A stretch of DNA of 64,000 nt from Tumebacillus lacus (GCF_026410385.1 NZ_JAPMLT010000002.1:62001-126000); one strand, 5' to 3'; numbered from the stretch's first letter, positions 16,721 through 26,010 are shown. Notes: generated by a model not told the origin, from the sequence alone. Made by a program: numbers and translations.

Positions 16721-17414
16721 ACGACTCTGTCCTCTTCTTCAAATGGGCGAGCGATGCCGTCAATGACTGATACACCGCATCGGCCAACGCATTGCCCAGT
16801 TCCGTCGCCACGCCCGCATATTGATGCACCCCTGAGTACTCGGGGTGTTGCGTGGCGGCGACGATCACCGTATCGGTCGTCGTGCCGGTGGCGACCTGAC
16901 CCTCGGCGTCGAGGACACCGAGATCCTGCAGCGCGGCCGCCTTCGCCTCCGTGATCGTGATCAGGCAGTTGACCAGCGCGGCGTGCGTCAGCCGCCCGTC
17001 GATGGCGGCGATGATGTTGATCGTGCCGGCCACATAGCCGGGGTAGGTGCGCCGCTTGCGTCCGGCGCGGGCGGCGTTGCCGACACCGGCGGTGACATAG
17101 ACGCGCAGTTGAAACTGCTCCCCGCTCCTGTCGCCCTCCACCACCTCGCCGACCTCCGCCGCCGTCATCATCGCCGTCGTCCCCTCGACGGGCAGCCCCA
17201 GATCATGCACCCGTTGCTCCATATCGAGGATCGGATCATCGGACGCATAGCCATGCGGCACCTGCAGATTGAGCAAATACCGCTTGCGCCCCAGCCCGCC
17301 GCCGATCAGACCGCTGGACAGCGTCTCAAACTCCCCGCTGCCGCTGACGATCAGCGCTCCGTCGCACATCTGTCTGTGAATCCACTCCCCGCCTGTTGCG
17401 CGGGCTCTCTTCAT
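16710..17414 (-). CDS. cbiZ: Adenosylcobinamide amidohydrolase
   Basis: The protein of about 234 residues shows the CbiZ features VSGSGEFETLSSGLIGGG, VYVTAGVGNAARAG, GTINIIAAIDGRLTHAALVNCLITITEAKAAAL and GTTTDTVIVAATQ. CbiZ removes the aminopropanol arm from adenosylcobinamide or unwanted cobamides, giving adenosylcobyric acid for reuse. It is a salvage and remodelling enzyme within a complete de novo operon. The ATG at 17414 overlaps the cbiP stop as ATGA; a GTG three codons upstream is less likely. Confidence 0.9.
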   Translation of the reverse strand: MKRARATGGEWIHRQMCDGALIVSGSGEFETLSSGLIGGGLGRKRYLLNLQVPHGYASDDPILDMEQRVHDLGLPVEGTTAMMTAAEVGEVVEGDRSGEQFQLRVYVTAGVGNAARAGRKRRTYPGYVAGTINIIAAIDGRLTHAALVNCLITITEAKAAALQDLGVLDAEGQVATGTTTDTVIVAATQHPEYSGVHQYAGVATELGNALADAVYQSLTASLAHLKKRTESYEC

Positions 17415-18916
17415 CCCGACCACCTGCCTGCTCGTTCCAACATCGAATACACCTTCTCCAGATCCAGATGACGCCGCAGATGAGCGGCGAGTTGACGATA
17501 CGAGTTCTCCCGCCGCTCGGCTTCCGTCACCACATCGTCCTCCAGCGGCGCGAGACCTTTCGCCACGCGGATCTCATTCAAGAAATCACGGGTGAAGCTC
17601 CGGTTTTGGAACAACCCGTGCAGATACGTCCCAAACGCCCGGCCATCTCCCGAAACCGCCCCGTCATAGTCGCCCGACTCAAACTGTAAAAACGGCGACG
17701 TCCCCTCGCGCACCGTGCGCCCGAGATGGATCTCATACCCTTCCACCTTCGTCCCGCTCCACGTGCCGAGCAGTTGACCTTGATTGCGCACCGTACGCTT
17801 GTCGGCCACAAACGTCGTCTCTACCGCCAGCAGCCCGAGTCCCTCGACCTGATCATGCGTCGACTCCACATGCTCCGGGTCATACAGCACCCGACCCATC
17901 ATCTGAAATCCGCCGCACAGCCCGACGACCCGTGCCCCCTGCTCCGCCCGCTCCCGGATCGCGGCTGCGAGACCCTGCCGCTCCAGCCAGAGCAGATCAT
18001 CGACCGTGTTCTTGCTGCCCGGCAACAAGATCAGATCCGGTCGTCCGAGGCCCCGTGCAGACGTGACAAACCTCACCTCCACACCCGGCTCATCCAGCAG
18101 CGGCGACACATCGGTAAAATTCGAGATGCGCGGAAACTTGATCACCGCCACCTCCACATCGGCCCGCCCGCGATCCCTGGCTTTCAGCCGCAAAGCATCC
18201 AGCGCCAGCGAATCCTCCGGGTCGATGTCGATCTGCAGATGCGGCACCACCCCGAGCACCGGAATGCCCGTCCGCCGCTCCAGCCACTCCAGCCCTGGAT
18301 CGAGCAACTCCTTGCGGCCCCGAAATTTGTTGATCACAAATCCCTTCACCCGCGCCCGCTCCTCCGGGTCGAGCAGATCCAGCGTCCCGACCAACGAAGC
18401 AAACACCCCGCCCCGCTCGATATCGGCCACCAAGATCACCGGACAATCCAACAACTCCGCGATCCGCATATTCGCTACATCGCGATCCTTCAAATTGATC
18501 TCCGCCGGACTCCCGGCTCCTTCCGCCACGACCAGCTCAAACTCCCGTGCCAGTTCATCGACCGCCTCCGAGATCATCGGCATCACCGTCGGCACAAACT
18601 CATTGCGATACGAAAACGCCTCCATGTCCGCATAGTGCTTGCCGCGCACGATCACCTCCGACGTCATCTCGCCCTTCGGTTTGAGCAGGATCGGATTCAT
18701 CGCCGTCGTCGCCTCGATGCCGCAAGCCTCCGCCTGCACACCTTGGGCCCGCCCGATCTCCCCGCCGTCGCGCGTGATATACGAGTTGAGCGCCATATTC
18801 TGCGACTTGAACGGCGCCACACGCCAACCGTCTTCCCAAAAAATGCGGCACAGCCCTGTCACCAGCAGACTCTTCCCCGCATCCGAAGACGTCCCTTGCA
18901 CCATGATCGCTTTCAT
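17411..18916 (-). CDS. cbiP: Adenosylcobyric acid synthase
   Basis: The protein of about 501 residues starts MKAIMVQGTSSDAGKSLLVT, a deviant Walker A of the dethiobiotin synthetase type, followed by FKSQNMALNSYIT. A C-terminal class I glutamine amidotransferase domain has VVGLCGGFQMMG with its cysteine nucleophile and a late TYLHGLFQN. It amidates four side chains (b, d, e, g) of adenosylcobyrinic a,c-diamide using glutamine and ATP. The start at 18914-18916 is fixed by its ATGA overlap with the cobC stop. Confidence 0.95.
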   Translation of the reverse strand: MKAIMVQGTSSDAGKSLLVTGLCRIFWEDGWRVAPFKSQNMALNSYITRDGGEIGRAQGVQAEACGIEATTAMNPILLKPKGEMTSEVIVRGKHYADMEAFSYRNEFVPTVMPMISEAVDELAREFELVVAEGAGSPAEINLKDRDVANMRIAELLDCPVILVADIERGGVFASLVGTLDLLDPEERARVKGFVINKFRGRKELLDPGLEWLERRTGIPVLGVVPHLQIDIDPEDSLALDALRLKARDRGRADVEVAVIKFPRISNFTDVSPLLDEPGVEVRFVTSARGLGRPDLILLPGSKNTVDDLLWLERQGLAAAIRERAEQGARVVGLCGGFQMMGRVLYDPEHVESTHDQVEGLGLLAVETTFVADKRTVRNQGQLLGTWSGTKVEGYEIHLGRTVREGTSPFLQFESGDYDGAVSGDGRAFGTYLHGLFQNRSFTRDFLNEIRVAKGLAPLEDDVVTEAERRENSYRQLAAHLRRHLDLEKVYSMLERAGRWSG

Positions 18917-19515
18917 CGAGTCACGACTCCTTTGACGAGATTCCATCGTCCCTCACTCCGCTCACAGACCACATGCCCGCCAGGGGGCACCCACAACTGT
19001 GGAAACAACCCCGCATCGCCAAACGCATACTTGGCCACCCACAGCCGGATCGGCCCCCCGTGCGTCACAGCGATCACCGTCTCACCGCCATGCCCGGCAC
19101 ACATCTCCTCCTGCCAGGCCGTCAGGCGTTCATCCAACGCCCGCAACGTCTCGCCTCCGGGCGGAGCCACCGTCCACGGATCGTCATACCACGCCCACAG
19201 CCGAGCACCGTCCCGAGCATGAGCCTGCTCATACGTCAGCCCTTCCCACGCGCCAAAGTCCAACTCCCACAACCGTTCCTCTGCCTCCAGTCGCATCCCC
19301 CCCACATTCATTCCAGCCGCCAGCAACACCGCCGTCTCACGTGTTCGCCTGCTGGGAGCGTGCACCAACCGTCCGACCGACTCTTCCGCCAACTCCCTGC
19401 CCAAGGCGGCAGCCTGCACCCGCCCATTCTCATTCAGCGGCACATCCGTCCGTCCGGTATATCGTCTCATCACATTCCCGTCCGTCTCCCCGTGCCGCAC
19501 CAAAACCAACCTCAT
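18913..19515 (-). CDS. cobC: Histidine phosphatase, probable alpha-ribazole phosphatase
   Basis: The 200-residue protein has the phosphatase motif LVRHGETDGN near the N-terminus, YTGRTDVPLNENGR, ELDFGAWEGLTYEQ and VTHGGPIRLWV. It belongs to the phosphoglycerate mutase-like histidine phosphatases. The position between cobS and cbiP supports removal of phosphate from alpha-ribazole-5'-phosphate or adenosylcobalamin-phosphate. The 2-bp gap to cobS shows an operon. Confidence 0.88.
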   Translation of the reverse strand: MRLVLVRHGETDGNVMRRYTGRTDVPLNENGRVQAAALGRELAEESVGRLVHAPSRRTRETAVLLAAGMNVGGMRLEAEERLWELDFGAWEGLTYEQAHARDGARLWAWYDDPWTVAPPGGETLRALDERLTAWQEEMCAGHGGETVIAVTHGGPIRLWVAKYAFGDAGLFPQLWVPPGGHVVCERSEGRWNLVKGVVTR

Positions 19516-19517
19516 CT

Positions 19518-20273
19518 CTACCTCACTCCACCCAGCGTCAGCGCGACCAACACCACCGTCTCCGTCACCTCGCAGACAGCACCGTACACATCACCCGTGC
19601 ATCCGCCAATCTTCTTCTGCGCCACACGCACCAGCCACACGGCCGCTCCGGCCGCCAACAGCACAGCCACCGCCACACTGCCCTGCAACCAAACGGCACA
19701 ACCGGCGACAGCCACCGCCGCGAACAAAAAGGGCCACACCCTCTCCCACCGTCCGCCAAAGCGCAAACTGTTCGCCAAGCCGTTCTCCCGCGCATAAGGA
19801 GCCCCGTACAACACCGCCAGCATCGCAGTCCGCCCGACCACAGCCGCCAGCACCACCGCTGCCGCTTGCATCGATCCCGCAGGCAGCGCGGCCAGCGCCG
19901 CGACCTTGTTGCCGAGCAACAACACCGCCGCCAACACCCCCATCGCGCCGACGCGCGAGTCCTTCATGATCTCCAGCACCCGCTCGCGGCTGCGGTAGCT
20001 GCCAAATCCATCCGCCGTATCCATCACGCCGTCCAGATGCAGCCCCCCGGTCAAATACACCCACAGCGTCACCGTCAGCATCGCCGCCACCCACCCGGGA
20101 GCCACGACACCCAACGCCCACACCGCCAGTGCCACCGCTGCGCCGAGGAACAGCCCCACGACCGGATAAAACGGCGGACTCGCCTCCCACGCCTCCTCCT
20201 CCAACCGTCCCGGAACAGGAAACCGTGTCAAAAACGCCACCGCATGCCAAAACCCGCCCACCTGTTTCTTCAT
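19518..20273 (-). CDS. cobS: Adenosylcobinamide-GDP ribazoletransferase
   Basis: The 251-residue polytopic membrane protein has an N-terminal FLTRFPVPG, YPVVGLFLGAAVAL, LTGGLHLDGVMDTADGFGSYRSRERVLEIMKDSRVGAMG-type motif (metal-binding Asp residues around residue 80) and many Ala/Val helices. It joins alpha-ribazole or its phosphate to adenosylcobinamide-GDP at the membrane. Its start overlaps the cobU stop (TAATG). Confidence 0.93.
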   Translation of the reverse strand: MKKQVGGFWHAVAFLTRFPVPGRLEEEAWEASPPFYPVVGLFLGAAVALAVWALGVVAPGWVAAMLTVTLWVYLTGGLHLDGVMDTADGFGSYRSRERVLEIMKDSRVGAMGVLAAVLLLGNKVAALAALPAGSMQAAAVVLAAVVGRTAMLAVLYGAPYARENGLANSLRFGGRWERVWPFLFAAVAVAGCAVWLQGSVAVAVLLAAGAAVWLVRVAQKKIGGCTGDVYGAVCEVTETVVLVALTLGGVR

Positions 20274-20818
20274 TAATTAGACAACCTCACCGGCCGCCCC
20301 GACACCAGCAGAACCATCTCCTCCGCCTGCCCGGCCAGCACCTGATTGACCTCACCGAGCAGATCCTGAAACGCCCGCCCGAGCGGCGACATCGCCACCC
20401 CGCCGAGTCCCGTTTCACTCGTCACCACCACGGATCGTTTCTCGCTCCCGCTCAAAACGTCAGCCAGCAGCCCAGCTTCCAAAAGTACTCGCCGCCGCGT
20501 CGACTCCGACCGCCACTCTTCCTCCGGCAGGTCCATCAACACCCGGCTGACCCACGTCGACAGACAATCCACCAACACACCGTCCCACCGTCCGCTCTCC
20601 AGAGCCTCCATCAGCGGCGCCACCAACTCGCCCTCCGCCTCCAGAAGCCCCCAATGCCCGGGCCGACGCTCCGCATGCCTCGCGATGCGCTCCCGCATCT
20701 CGTCATCCCACGCCATCCCGGTCGCCACATACAGCACTCGCTCCACCGTCGCGACCCGTTCCTCCGCATAGCGGCTCTTCCCCGAGCGCACCCCGCCTGT
20801 CACCAACACAAACGCCAT
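20273..20818 (-). CDS. cobU: Adenosylcobinamide kinase / guanylyltransferase
   Basis: The 181-residue bifunctional enzyme has a P-loop VTGGVRSGKSRYAEE, VLYVATGMAWDDEM, HWGLLEAEG, VLVDCLSTWVSR and VVVTSETGLGGVA. It phosphorylates adenosylcobinamide and transfers GMP to it. The ATG at 20816-20818 overlaps the upstream cobD stop (ATGA), preferred over the GTG one codon earlier. Confidence 0.94.
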   Translation of the reverse strand: MAFVLVTGGVRSGKSRYAEERVATVERVLYVATGMAWDDEMRERIARHAERRPGHWGLLEAEGELVAPLMEALESGRWDGVLVDCLSTWVSRVLMDLPEEEWRSESTRRRVLLEAGLLADVLSGSEKRSVVVTSETGLGGVAMSPLGRAFQDLLGEVNQVLAGQAEEMVLLVSGRPVRLSN

Positions 20819-21918
20819 CACGCACCTCCTTCTGTCGCTGCGGCCAACGCCCCGAGCAACCGCTCACTCTCCGCCCGCGTCCGCACCGCGACCCGATAAA
20901 AACCATCACCCAGCCCCGTATACGCCGCACAACTGCGGATCAAAATCCCCTGCCGTCCCAACTTCCCCTGCAGATCAGGCACCTCACACCGAAACAACAC
21001 AAAATTCACTTCCCCGCCGTACACCTTCACCCCCGGCACCCGGCGCAGCCCTTCCACCAAAAATGGCCTCTCCTCCGCCAGCCACGCCAGCGACCGCCTT
21101 TCAAACTCCACATCCAACAGCCCCGCGATCCCGGCCGCCTGCGCCAGCGCATTCACACCCCACGGCGCGAGTTCCTTCTCCACCCGCTCCACCAACACTT
21201 TCTCTGCCAACAAAAATCCCAGCCGCAGACCCGGAATCGAATAAAACTTCGTCATCGACCGAAGCAACAGCACATTTGGATACTCTGCCAGCCGCTCCAA
21301 CAACGACCCCACACCTGGCACAAAATCCAAAAATGCCTCATCCACCACCAGATGCCCCCCGCGACGCGCCAACATATCCGCCATCCGCGCCAGCGTCTCC
21401 AACTCCAGCACCCGACCGTTCGGATTATTCGGCTGCCCGATCACAAACAGATCCACCTGCTCACAAGCCGCCAAAAGCTCCTCCACCCGAGGCGCAAAAT
21501 CCTCCTCCTCCCTCGTCACCACCGACAGCACCTCTGCGCCCACAACCTCCGCCGCCTCCGCATACTCCGAAAAACAAGGCTCCATCAACCCCACGGCCCT
21601 TGGCCGCAAGGCCCTCATCATCCCATAAAGGATCTCCGCCGCCCCGTTCCCGACCAACACCCGTTCCGTCGGCTGTCCGAACTTCGCCCCGAGCACCTCA
21701 CGCAGCTCTCTCGCCTTCGCATCCGGGTACGCCGTCACAGCCGACAGGCTATCCTGAATCGCCTTCCACACCGACTCCGGCGGCCCCAGCGGATTGATAT
21801 TTGCGCTCAAATCCAACAGTTGTTCCTTCGGAACGCCCAAAACCTTCTCCGCCGTCCACACATCCCCGCCGTGTCCAAACTTCTCAATCAACTCACTCAC
21901 AACCATCACCCTTCCCAT
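20818..21918 (-). CDS. cobD: L-threonine-O-3-phosphate decarboxylase
   Basis: The PLP-dependent class I aminotransferase-fold protein of about 366 residues has LLDLSANINPLGPPESVW, LVGNGAAEILYGM, QPNNPNGRVLE, HLVVDEAFLDFVPG and RSMTKFYSIPGLRLGFLLA with the Schiff-base lysine. It makes (R)-1-amino-2-propanol O-phosphate, the CbiB substrate. The start could be ATG 21918 or ATG 21906; the GGAAGGGTG next to the latter could instead serve a GTG at 21900. No PduX-like threonine kinase is seen in the window. Confidence 0.93.
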   Translation of the reverse strand: MGRVMVVSELIEKFGHGGDVWTAEKVLGVPKEQLLDLSANINPLGPPESVWKAIQDSLSAVTAYPDAKARELREVLGAKFGQPTERVLVGNGAAEILYGMMRALRPRAVGLMEPCFSEYAEAAEVVGAEVLSVVTREEEDFAPRVEELLAACEQVDLFVIGQPNNPNGRVLELETLARMADMLARRGGHLVVDEAFLDFVPGVGSLLERLAEYPNVLLLRSMTKFYSIPGLRLGFLLAEKVLVERVEKELAPWGVNALAQAAGIAGLLDVEFERRSLAWLAEERPFLVEGLRRVPGVKVYGGEVNFVLFRCEVPDLQGKLGRQGILIRSCAAYTGLGDGFYRVAVRTRAESERLLGALAAATEGGA

Positions 21919-21936
21919 CTCTTCTGCCGCAACGGC

Positions 21937-22015
21937 GGGGGGAGGGGAGGTTCCGTTCGGTTCGCGAAGTCGCTGATGCTCCTATCTCACACTCACTGGA
22001 ACCTCCCCTCCCCCC
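21937..22015. repeat. Palindromic hairpin element, copy 1
   Basis: An 18-bp perfect stem (21937-21954 with 21998-22015; GGGGGGAGGGGAGGTTCC) encloses a 43-nt loop that contains GTTCGCGAAGTCGCT followed by GCTCCTATCTC. It lies in the 250-bp gap between cobO and cobD, inside the operon. A second, inverted copy is at 22064-22139. Confidence 0.8.
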
Positions 22016-22063
22016 CTCTCACCTGAGTGCCTTTCCAAACGGCGGACACCCAGTGTGGTCGTA

Positions 22064-22139
22064 GGGGCGGGAGGATGTTCACTGGAGAGAGATAGGAGCG
22101 TTAGCGACTTCGCGAACGACAGGAACATCCTCCCGCCCC
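22064..22139. repeat. Palindromic hairpin element, copy 2 (inverted)
   Basis: A 17-bp perfect stem (22064-22080 with 22123-22139; GGGGCGGGAGGATGTTC) encloses a 42-nt loop whose reverse complement shares GTTCGCGAAGTCGCT and GCTCCTATCTC with copy 1. The stem sequences differ between copies but both stay fully paired. Confidence 0.8.
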
Positions 22140-22168
22140 GCGCCACCCAACCTCCGTCCACCATCAAG

Positions 22169-22717
22169 CTAGTACTCAACCCCGAACACCGCCGGCACAC
22201 CCTCCTCGTAATAATGCTTCACCACCTTCATCTCCGACACCAAATCAGCCACCTCAATCATCTCCTGCTTCGCCCCACGCCCTGTCACAACAACGTGCAG
22301 ATAAGACGGCCTGCCCTGAATCATCTCCACCACCTCCCCCAAAGGCAACACATCATCAATCGGAAACCTCTCAATCCCCAACGCATTATTCAACTCATCC
22401 AAAACCACCACATCATACACCCCGCTCGCAATCTCCTCCTTCGCCATCGCGAACGCCTTCCGAAGAGCCTCCCGATGTTCCTCCGGCGTCTTCGTCCACG
22501 TAAACCCGACCCCAAGTTGCCGCACCTCCACCCCGAGCCGTTCCAGCGCGATCTTCTCCCCGTACACCCGCTGCGGTCCCTTAATAAACTGCAACACCAG
22601 CACCTTATACCCGCGCCCCACAGCCCGCAGCGTCAACCCCAGAGCAGCCGTCGTCTTCCCTTTCCCATCGCCGGTATACACCAGCACCATCCCGCGCCGT
22701 CTCGCCCGATCCACCAA
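22169..22717 (-). CDS. cobO: Corrinoid adenosyltransferase, CobO/BtuR type
   Basis: The protein of about 182 residues has the P-loop VYTGDGKGKTTAALGL, VLVLQFIKGPQRVYGE, DVVVLDELNNALG and VVTGRGAKQEMIEVADLVSEM. It transfers the adenosyl group from ATP to cob(I)yrinic acid a,c-diamide. The likely start is TTG at 22717, or GTG at 22714, after GAGAGGAG. It is 2 bp from cbiA; the palindromic elements separate it from cobD. Confidence 0.93.
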   Translation of the reverse strand: MVDRARRRGMVLVYTGDGKGKTTAALGLTLRAVGRGYKVLVLQFIKGPQRVYGEKIALERLGVEVRQLGVGFTWTKTPEEHREALRKAFAMAKEEIASGVYDVVVLDELNNALGIERFPIDDVLPLGEVVEMIQGRPSYLHVVVTGRGAKQEMIEVADLVSEMKVVKHYYEEGVPAVFGVEY

Positions 22718-22719
22718 AC

Positions 22720-24117
22720 CTACACACTCCTCTCCCGCGCAAAAGCCCTTGCTTCCTCCACAAATCTCCTTGCCACCTCCGGATTCGAAGGAAAATACAA
22801 ATGCGTATACCCGGCAACCAACCGCCCACCGGCATACCCCTCTTCCTTCTCCCCGCGCAGCCCTTTCACCCGATACGCGTACGCAAACTCCCCCAACTCC
22901 GTCAGAGTCGAATAGTGGAACTCATGCCCCCGCACCGTCTCCCCAACAGGCAACAGAAAATGCCCGCCAACAGCCGTCGCCTCCCGATACCCGAGAGCCG
23001 CCAACTTCCCCTGCATCTTCACCTCACCCGGCACCACGCCGCACATCTCATGCACAACGCCGTCGCGATCAGCCAACGAAGCTCCGAGATACATATACCC
23101 CCCGCACTCCGCCAACGTCGGCAACCCGCCCAAAACCCGCTCCTTCAAATCCTGCCGCGCATCGGTATACCCGGCCAGTTCCCCGGCAAACTCCTCCGGA
23201 AACCCGCCGCCGATATACAAAGCCCCCGCATCCTCCGGAACCTTCTCCCCGGCCAGGGGACTAAAAAACACCAACTCCGCCCCGAACCTCTCCAACAGTT
23301 CCAAATTCTCCGGATAATAAAAATTAAAAGCCGCATCCCTCGCCACCGCGATCTTCACCCCGGCCGCCTCTTCAACAGCCCCGCCAAACAAACCCGCCTC
23401 ACACTCATCCAAATCAGGAGCACTCCGCGCGATCTCGATCACCCGATCTACATCCACAAACTCCTCCACCAAATCGGCGAGCCGGTCAAACAACGGAGCC
23501 AACTCCCCCCGCTCCACAGCCGGAACCAACCCGAGATGCCGCTCCGGGATCTGAATGCCCTCCGTCCGCACAAACCCGCCGAGCACCGGCACCTCACACT
23601 CCTGCTCAATCGCCGCCTTGCACAGCGAAATATGCCCGGCACTTCCAGCCTGATTGCACACAACGCCTGCCAAAGACACACCCTCCGACAGCGTCGCAAA
23701 CCCTTTCACAATCGCCGCCGCCGACCGCGCCATGCTCGCGATCCCGACCACCAAAACAGCCGGAGCCTCCAGCAACATCGACACCTGCGCCGTGCTTCCT
23801 TGATCCGACCGAGGGTCTTTCCCGTCGTAAAACCCCATCACGCCCTCGATCACCGAGACATCCGCGCCCTCACTCCCGCGCAGAAAAATCTCCTTCATCA
23901 CATCGGCCGACGCCATCCACGTATCCAGATTTCGCGACGGTCGTCCCGTCACCGCCGTATGATACGTCGGATCGATATAATCCGGCCCCACCTTAAAACC
24001 TTGCACCGTCAACCCGCGACGCCGTAACGCCGCCATCAACCCCAGCGTCAACGTCGTCTTCCCGGCTCCGCTTCCGGTGCCGCCGATCACAATCCTAGGT
24101 CTGTGCAACCTCCGCAT
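22720..24117 (-). CDS. cbiA: Cobyrinic acid a,c-diamide synthase
   Basis: The protein of about 465 residues has the N-terminal ATPase motif VIGGTGSGAGKTTLTLGLMA, then GPDYIDPTYH, NLDTWM, VSVIEGVMGFYDG and a C-terminal class I glutaminase domain with LPTLAECGGYMYLG (catalytic Cys) and GHEFHYSTL. It amidates the a and c side chains of cobyrinic acid with glutamine. Start is ATG 24117 or GTG 24123; both overlap the 3' end of cbiG. Confidence 0.94.
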   Translation of the reverse strand: MRRLHRPRIVIGGTGSGAGKTTLTLGLMAALRRRGLTVQGFKVGPDYIDPTYHTAVTGRPSRNLDTWMASADVMKEIFLRGSEGADVSVIEGVMGFYDGKDPRSDQGSTAQVSMLLEAPAVLVVGIASMARSAAAIVKGFATLSEGVSLAGVVCNQAGSAGHISLCKAAIEQECEVPVLGGFVRTEGIQIPERHLGLVPAVERGELAPLFDRLADLVEEFVDVDRVIEIARSAPDLDECEAGLFGGAVEEAAGVKIAVARDAAFNFYYPENLELLERFGAELVFFSPLAGEKVPEDAGALYIGGGFPEEFAGELAGYTDARQDLKERVLGGLPTLAECGGYMYLGASLADRDGVVHEMCGVVPGEVKMQGKLAALGYREATAVGGHFLLPVGETVRGHEFHYSTLTELGEFAYAYRVKGLRGEKEEGYAGGRLVAGYTHLYFPSNPEVARRFVEEARAFARERSV

Positions 24118-25219
24118 GAACACCTGCTCCTCCCGGCACCCGCGCCATCGAAATCGTCACATTGCCCGACTTCTTCTTCTCCAAAATCCACTCCTCAGCC
24201 CCTGCCGACAACAAAGCGGCAGGCTCCGACACCCCATACGCCCCGGTGTACTTGAACACCGTCTCAGACGGATTCAACAACTCCACCCGATTCAGCTCCT
24301 CCGGCGCATACGTCACCAATTCCCAGCCATACTTCTCGCACAGCACCAGCAGCCCGGCCTCATCCTTCTTCAGATCGATCGTCGCCACATTGCGCACACT
24401 CTTCACCGACAACCGCAGTTCCGACAGCGTATCGAGCACCACCGCCTCGATCTCCTCAAAGGAAGTCCCGCGGTTGCACCCGATCCCGAGCACCAGCGAC
24501 TTCGGCCGATACACCACCGTATTGCGCAGCAAAACGGCCGACTCCACCTCACTCAACTCCCGATCCGTCACGATCAGGGCCGCCTTCCACCAATCGGCGA
24601 GCTCCACCGCCTCCGCCGCACTTCCGACCACGCGGATATGCTCCGGCAACGGCTTCTCATACGTCCACCACTCGCGCTCGCCAGCTTCCTGCACCAGCAC
24701 GACCGGCTCCTCATTCACCACCGACGCGGACACCGGCGTGGCATGCTCAAAACTCTCGATCACCCAGCCGAACTGCCGCCCGAACATGTCGACCGGAATC
24801 GTCTTCTGCACATCGGAGGCAGTCGTGATCACCGGCGCCGCTCCGATCAACTCCGCGACCACCCGCGTCAACTCATTGGCCCCGCCCAGATGCCCCGACA
24901 GCACCGAGATCGCAAACTGCCCGCGATCATCGACCACCACCACGCCCGGATCGGTCTTTTTATCTTTCAAAATCGGCGCGATCATCCGCACCACCGCCCC
25001 GAGCGAGATAAACTGGATGATCCCCGTATACCTCGCAAACAGATCCGGGAGAATCAATTTGACCGATCCTTCAAACAGCCGGATGCCCTTCTCTTCCTCA
25101 TCGCCGCGGGCGAACTTGCTCATGTAATACAAATCCGCCCCCGGCAGTTTCTCGCACAGTTCCCTCGCCATCTCCACTCCGTGCTTGGTGATCGCGACAA
25201 TCGCATACGGGTTCGACAT
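24095..25219 (-). CDS. cbiG: Cobalt-precorrin-5A hydrolase
   Basis: The 374-residue protein has the CbiG layout: an N-terminal domain beginning YAIVAITKHGVEMA, a central part with GIIQFISLGAVVRMIAP, DDRGQFAISVLSGHLGGANELT, and a C-terminal CbiG_C domain with LVLGIGCNRGT and SVRNVATIDLKKDEAGLL. It opens the ring-A lactone of cobalt-precorrin-5A and releases the C20 fragment as acetaldehyde. The gene marks the oxygen-independent, cobalt-early route. Confidence 0.94.
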   Translation of the reverse strand: MSNPYAIVAITKHGVEMARELCEKLPGADLYYMSKFARGDEEEKGIRLFEGSVKLILPDLFARYTGIIQFISLGAVVRMIAPILKDKKTDPGVVVVDDRGQFAISVLSGHLGGANELTRVVAELIGAAPVITTASDVQKTIPVDMFGRQFGWVIESFEHATPVSASVVNEEPVVLVQEAGEREWWTYEKPLPEHIRVVGSAAEAVELADWWKAALIVTDRELSEVESAVLLRNTVVYRPKSLVLGIGCNRGTSFEEIEAVVLDTLSELRLSVKSVRNVATIDLKKDEAGLLVLCEKYGWELVTYAPEELNRVELLNPSETVFKYTGAYGVSEPAALLSAGAEEWILEKKKSGNVTISMARVPGGAGVHAEVAQT

Positions 25220-26010
25220 CAGGTCGTCACCCCTTTGCGGAACTTGTGGGTAAACTCCTTGTCGTACAATTTCGAACGATGCTCATCCCGGTCCACCAGC
25301 GTCGGATCGAGCGCCCATCCGGCCAAGATCATCGCATGCGAGCGAATTCCGTTTTCCTTCATCGCCTCATCCAGCCCTTCGACCGTCGTGCGCACGATCT
25401 TCTGATCCGGCCACGACGCCCGCTGCACCACCGCCACCGGCGTCTCCGGTGCCCAGCCCGCGTCGATAAATTCCTTCATCACTTTCTTGGTCAGCGTCGC
25501 GCTCAGATACAGGGCGATCGTGCAATGATGCTTCGCCAGATCGGCCAATTTTTCGCGCTCCGGTACCGGCGTCCGTCCTTCCGCACGGGTCAAGATCACC
25601 GTTTGCGACAACTCCGGCACCGTCAATTCCGCACCCAGCGCAGCCGCCGCCGCAAACACCGACGACACCCCCGGCACATTTTCAAACGCGACGCCTTCCT
25701 TCTTCAGCAACACCATCTGCTCCAGGATCGCCCCGTACACCGCCGGATCGCCCGTATGCATTCTGGCTACGCTCTTGCCTTGGGCCACGGCCGCTTTCAT
25801 CACATCGACCATCTCTTCCAGATCCATCCCCGCACTTTTCAGCACGGTCGCATCCGGCTTCGCTTTGGCGATCAGGTCCTCGTTGACCAACGAATCGGTG
25901 TACAGCACCACATCCGCCTGTTGCAAAATGGTCAGACCTTTCACGGTGATCAGATCCGGGTCGCCCGGTCCTGCGCCTACGATGTACACTTTCGGTTCCA
26001 GCACCATCAT
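25219..26010 (-). CDS. cbiF: Cobalt-precorrin-4 C11-methyltransferase
   Basis: The protein of about 263 residues starts [25 protein letters not shown] and has DVVLYTDSLVNEDLI, VARMHTGDPAVYGAI and VPGVSSVFAAAAALGAELTVPE, typical of the C11 methyltransferase. The start at 26010 overlaps the cbiL stop (ATGA); the longer open frame upstream is within cbiL. Confidence 0.94.
   Translation of the reverse strand: MMVLEPKVYIVGAGPGDPDLITVKGLTILQQADVVLYTDSLVNEDLIAKAKPDATVLKSAGMDLEEMVDVMKAAVAQGKSVARMHTGDPAVYGAILEQMVLLKKEGVAFENVPGVSSVFAAAAALGAELTVPELSQTVILTRAEGRTPVPEREKLADLAKHHCTIALYLSATLTKKVMKEFIDAGWAPETPVAVVQRASWPDQKIVRTTVEGLDEAMKENGIRSHAMILAGWALDPTLVDRDEHRSKLYDKEFTHKFRKGVTT

Noticed and set aside
18999-20276. 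Plus-strand frame of 425 codons opposite cobC/cobS
   Set aside because: Low-complexity Pro/Arg/His-rich translation, antisense to two well-supported genes.
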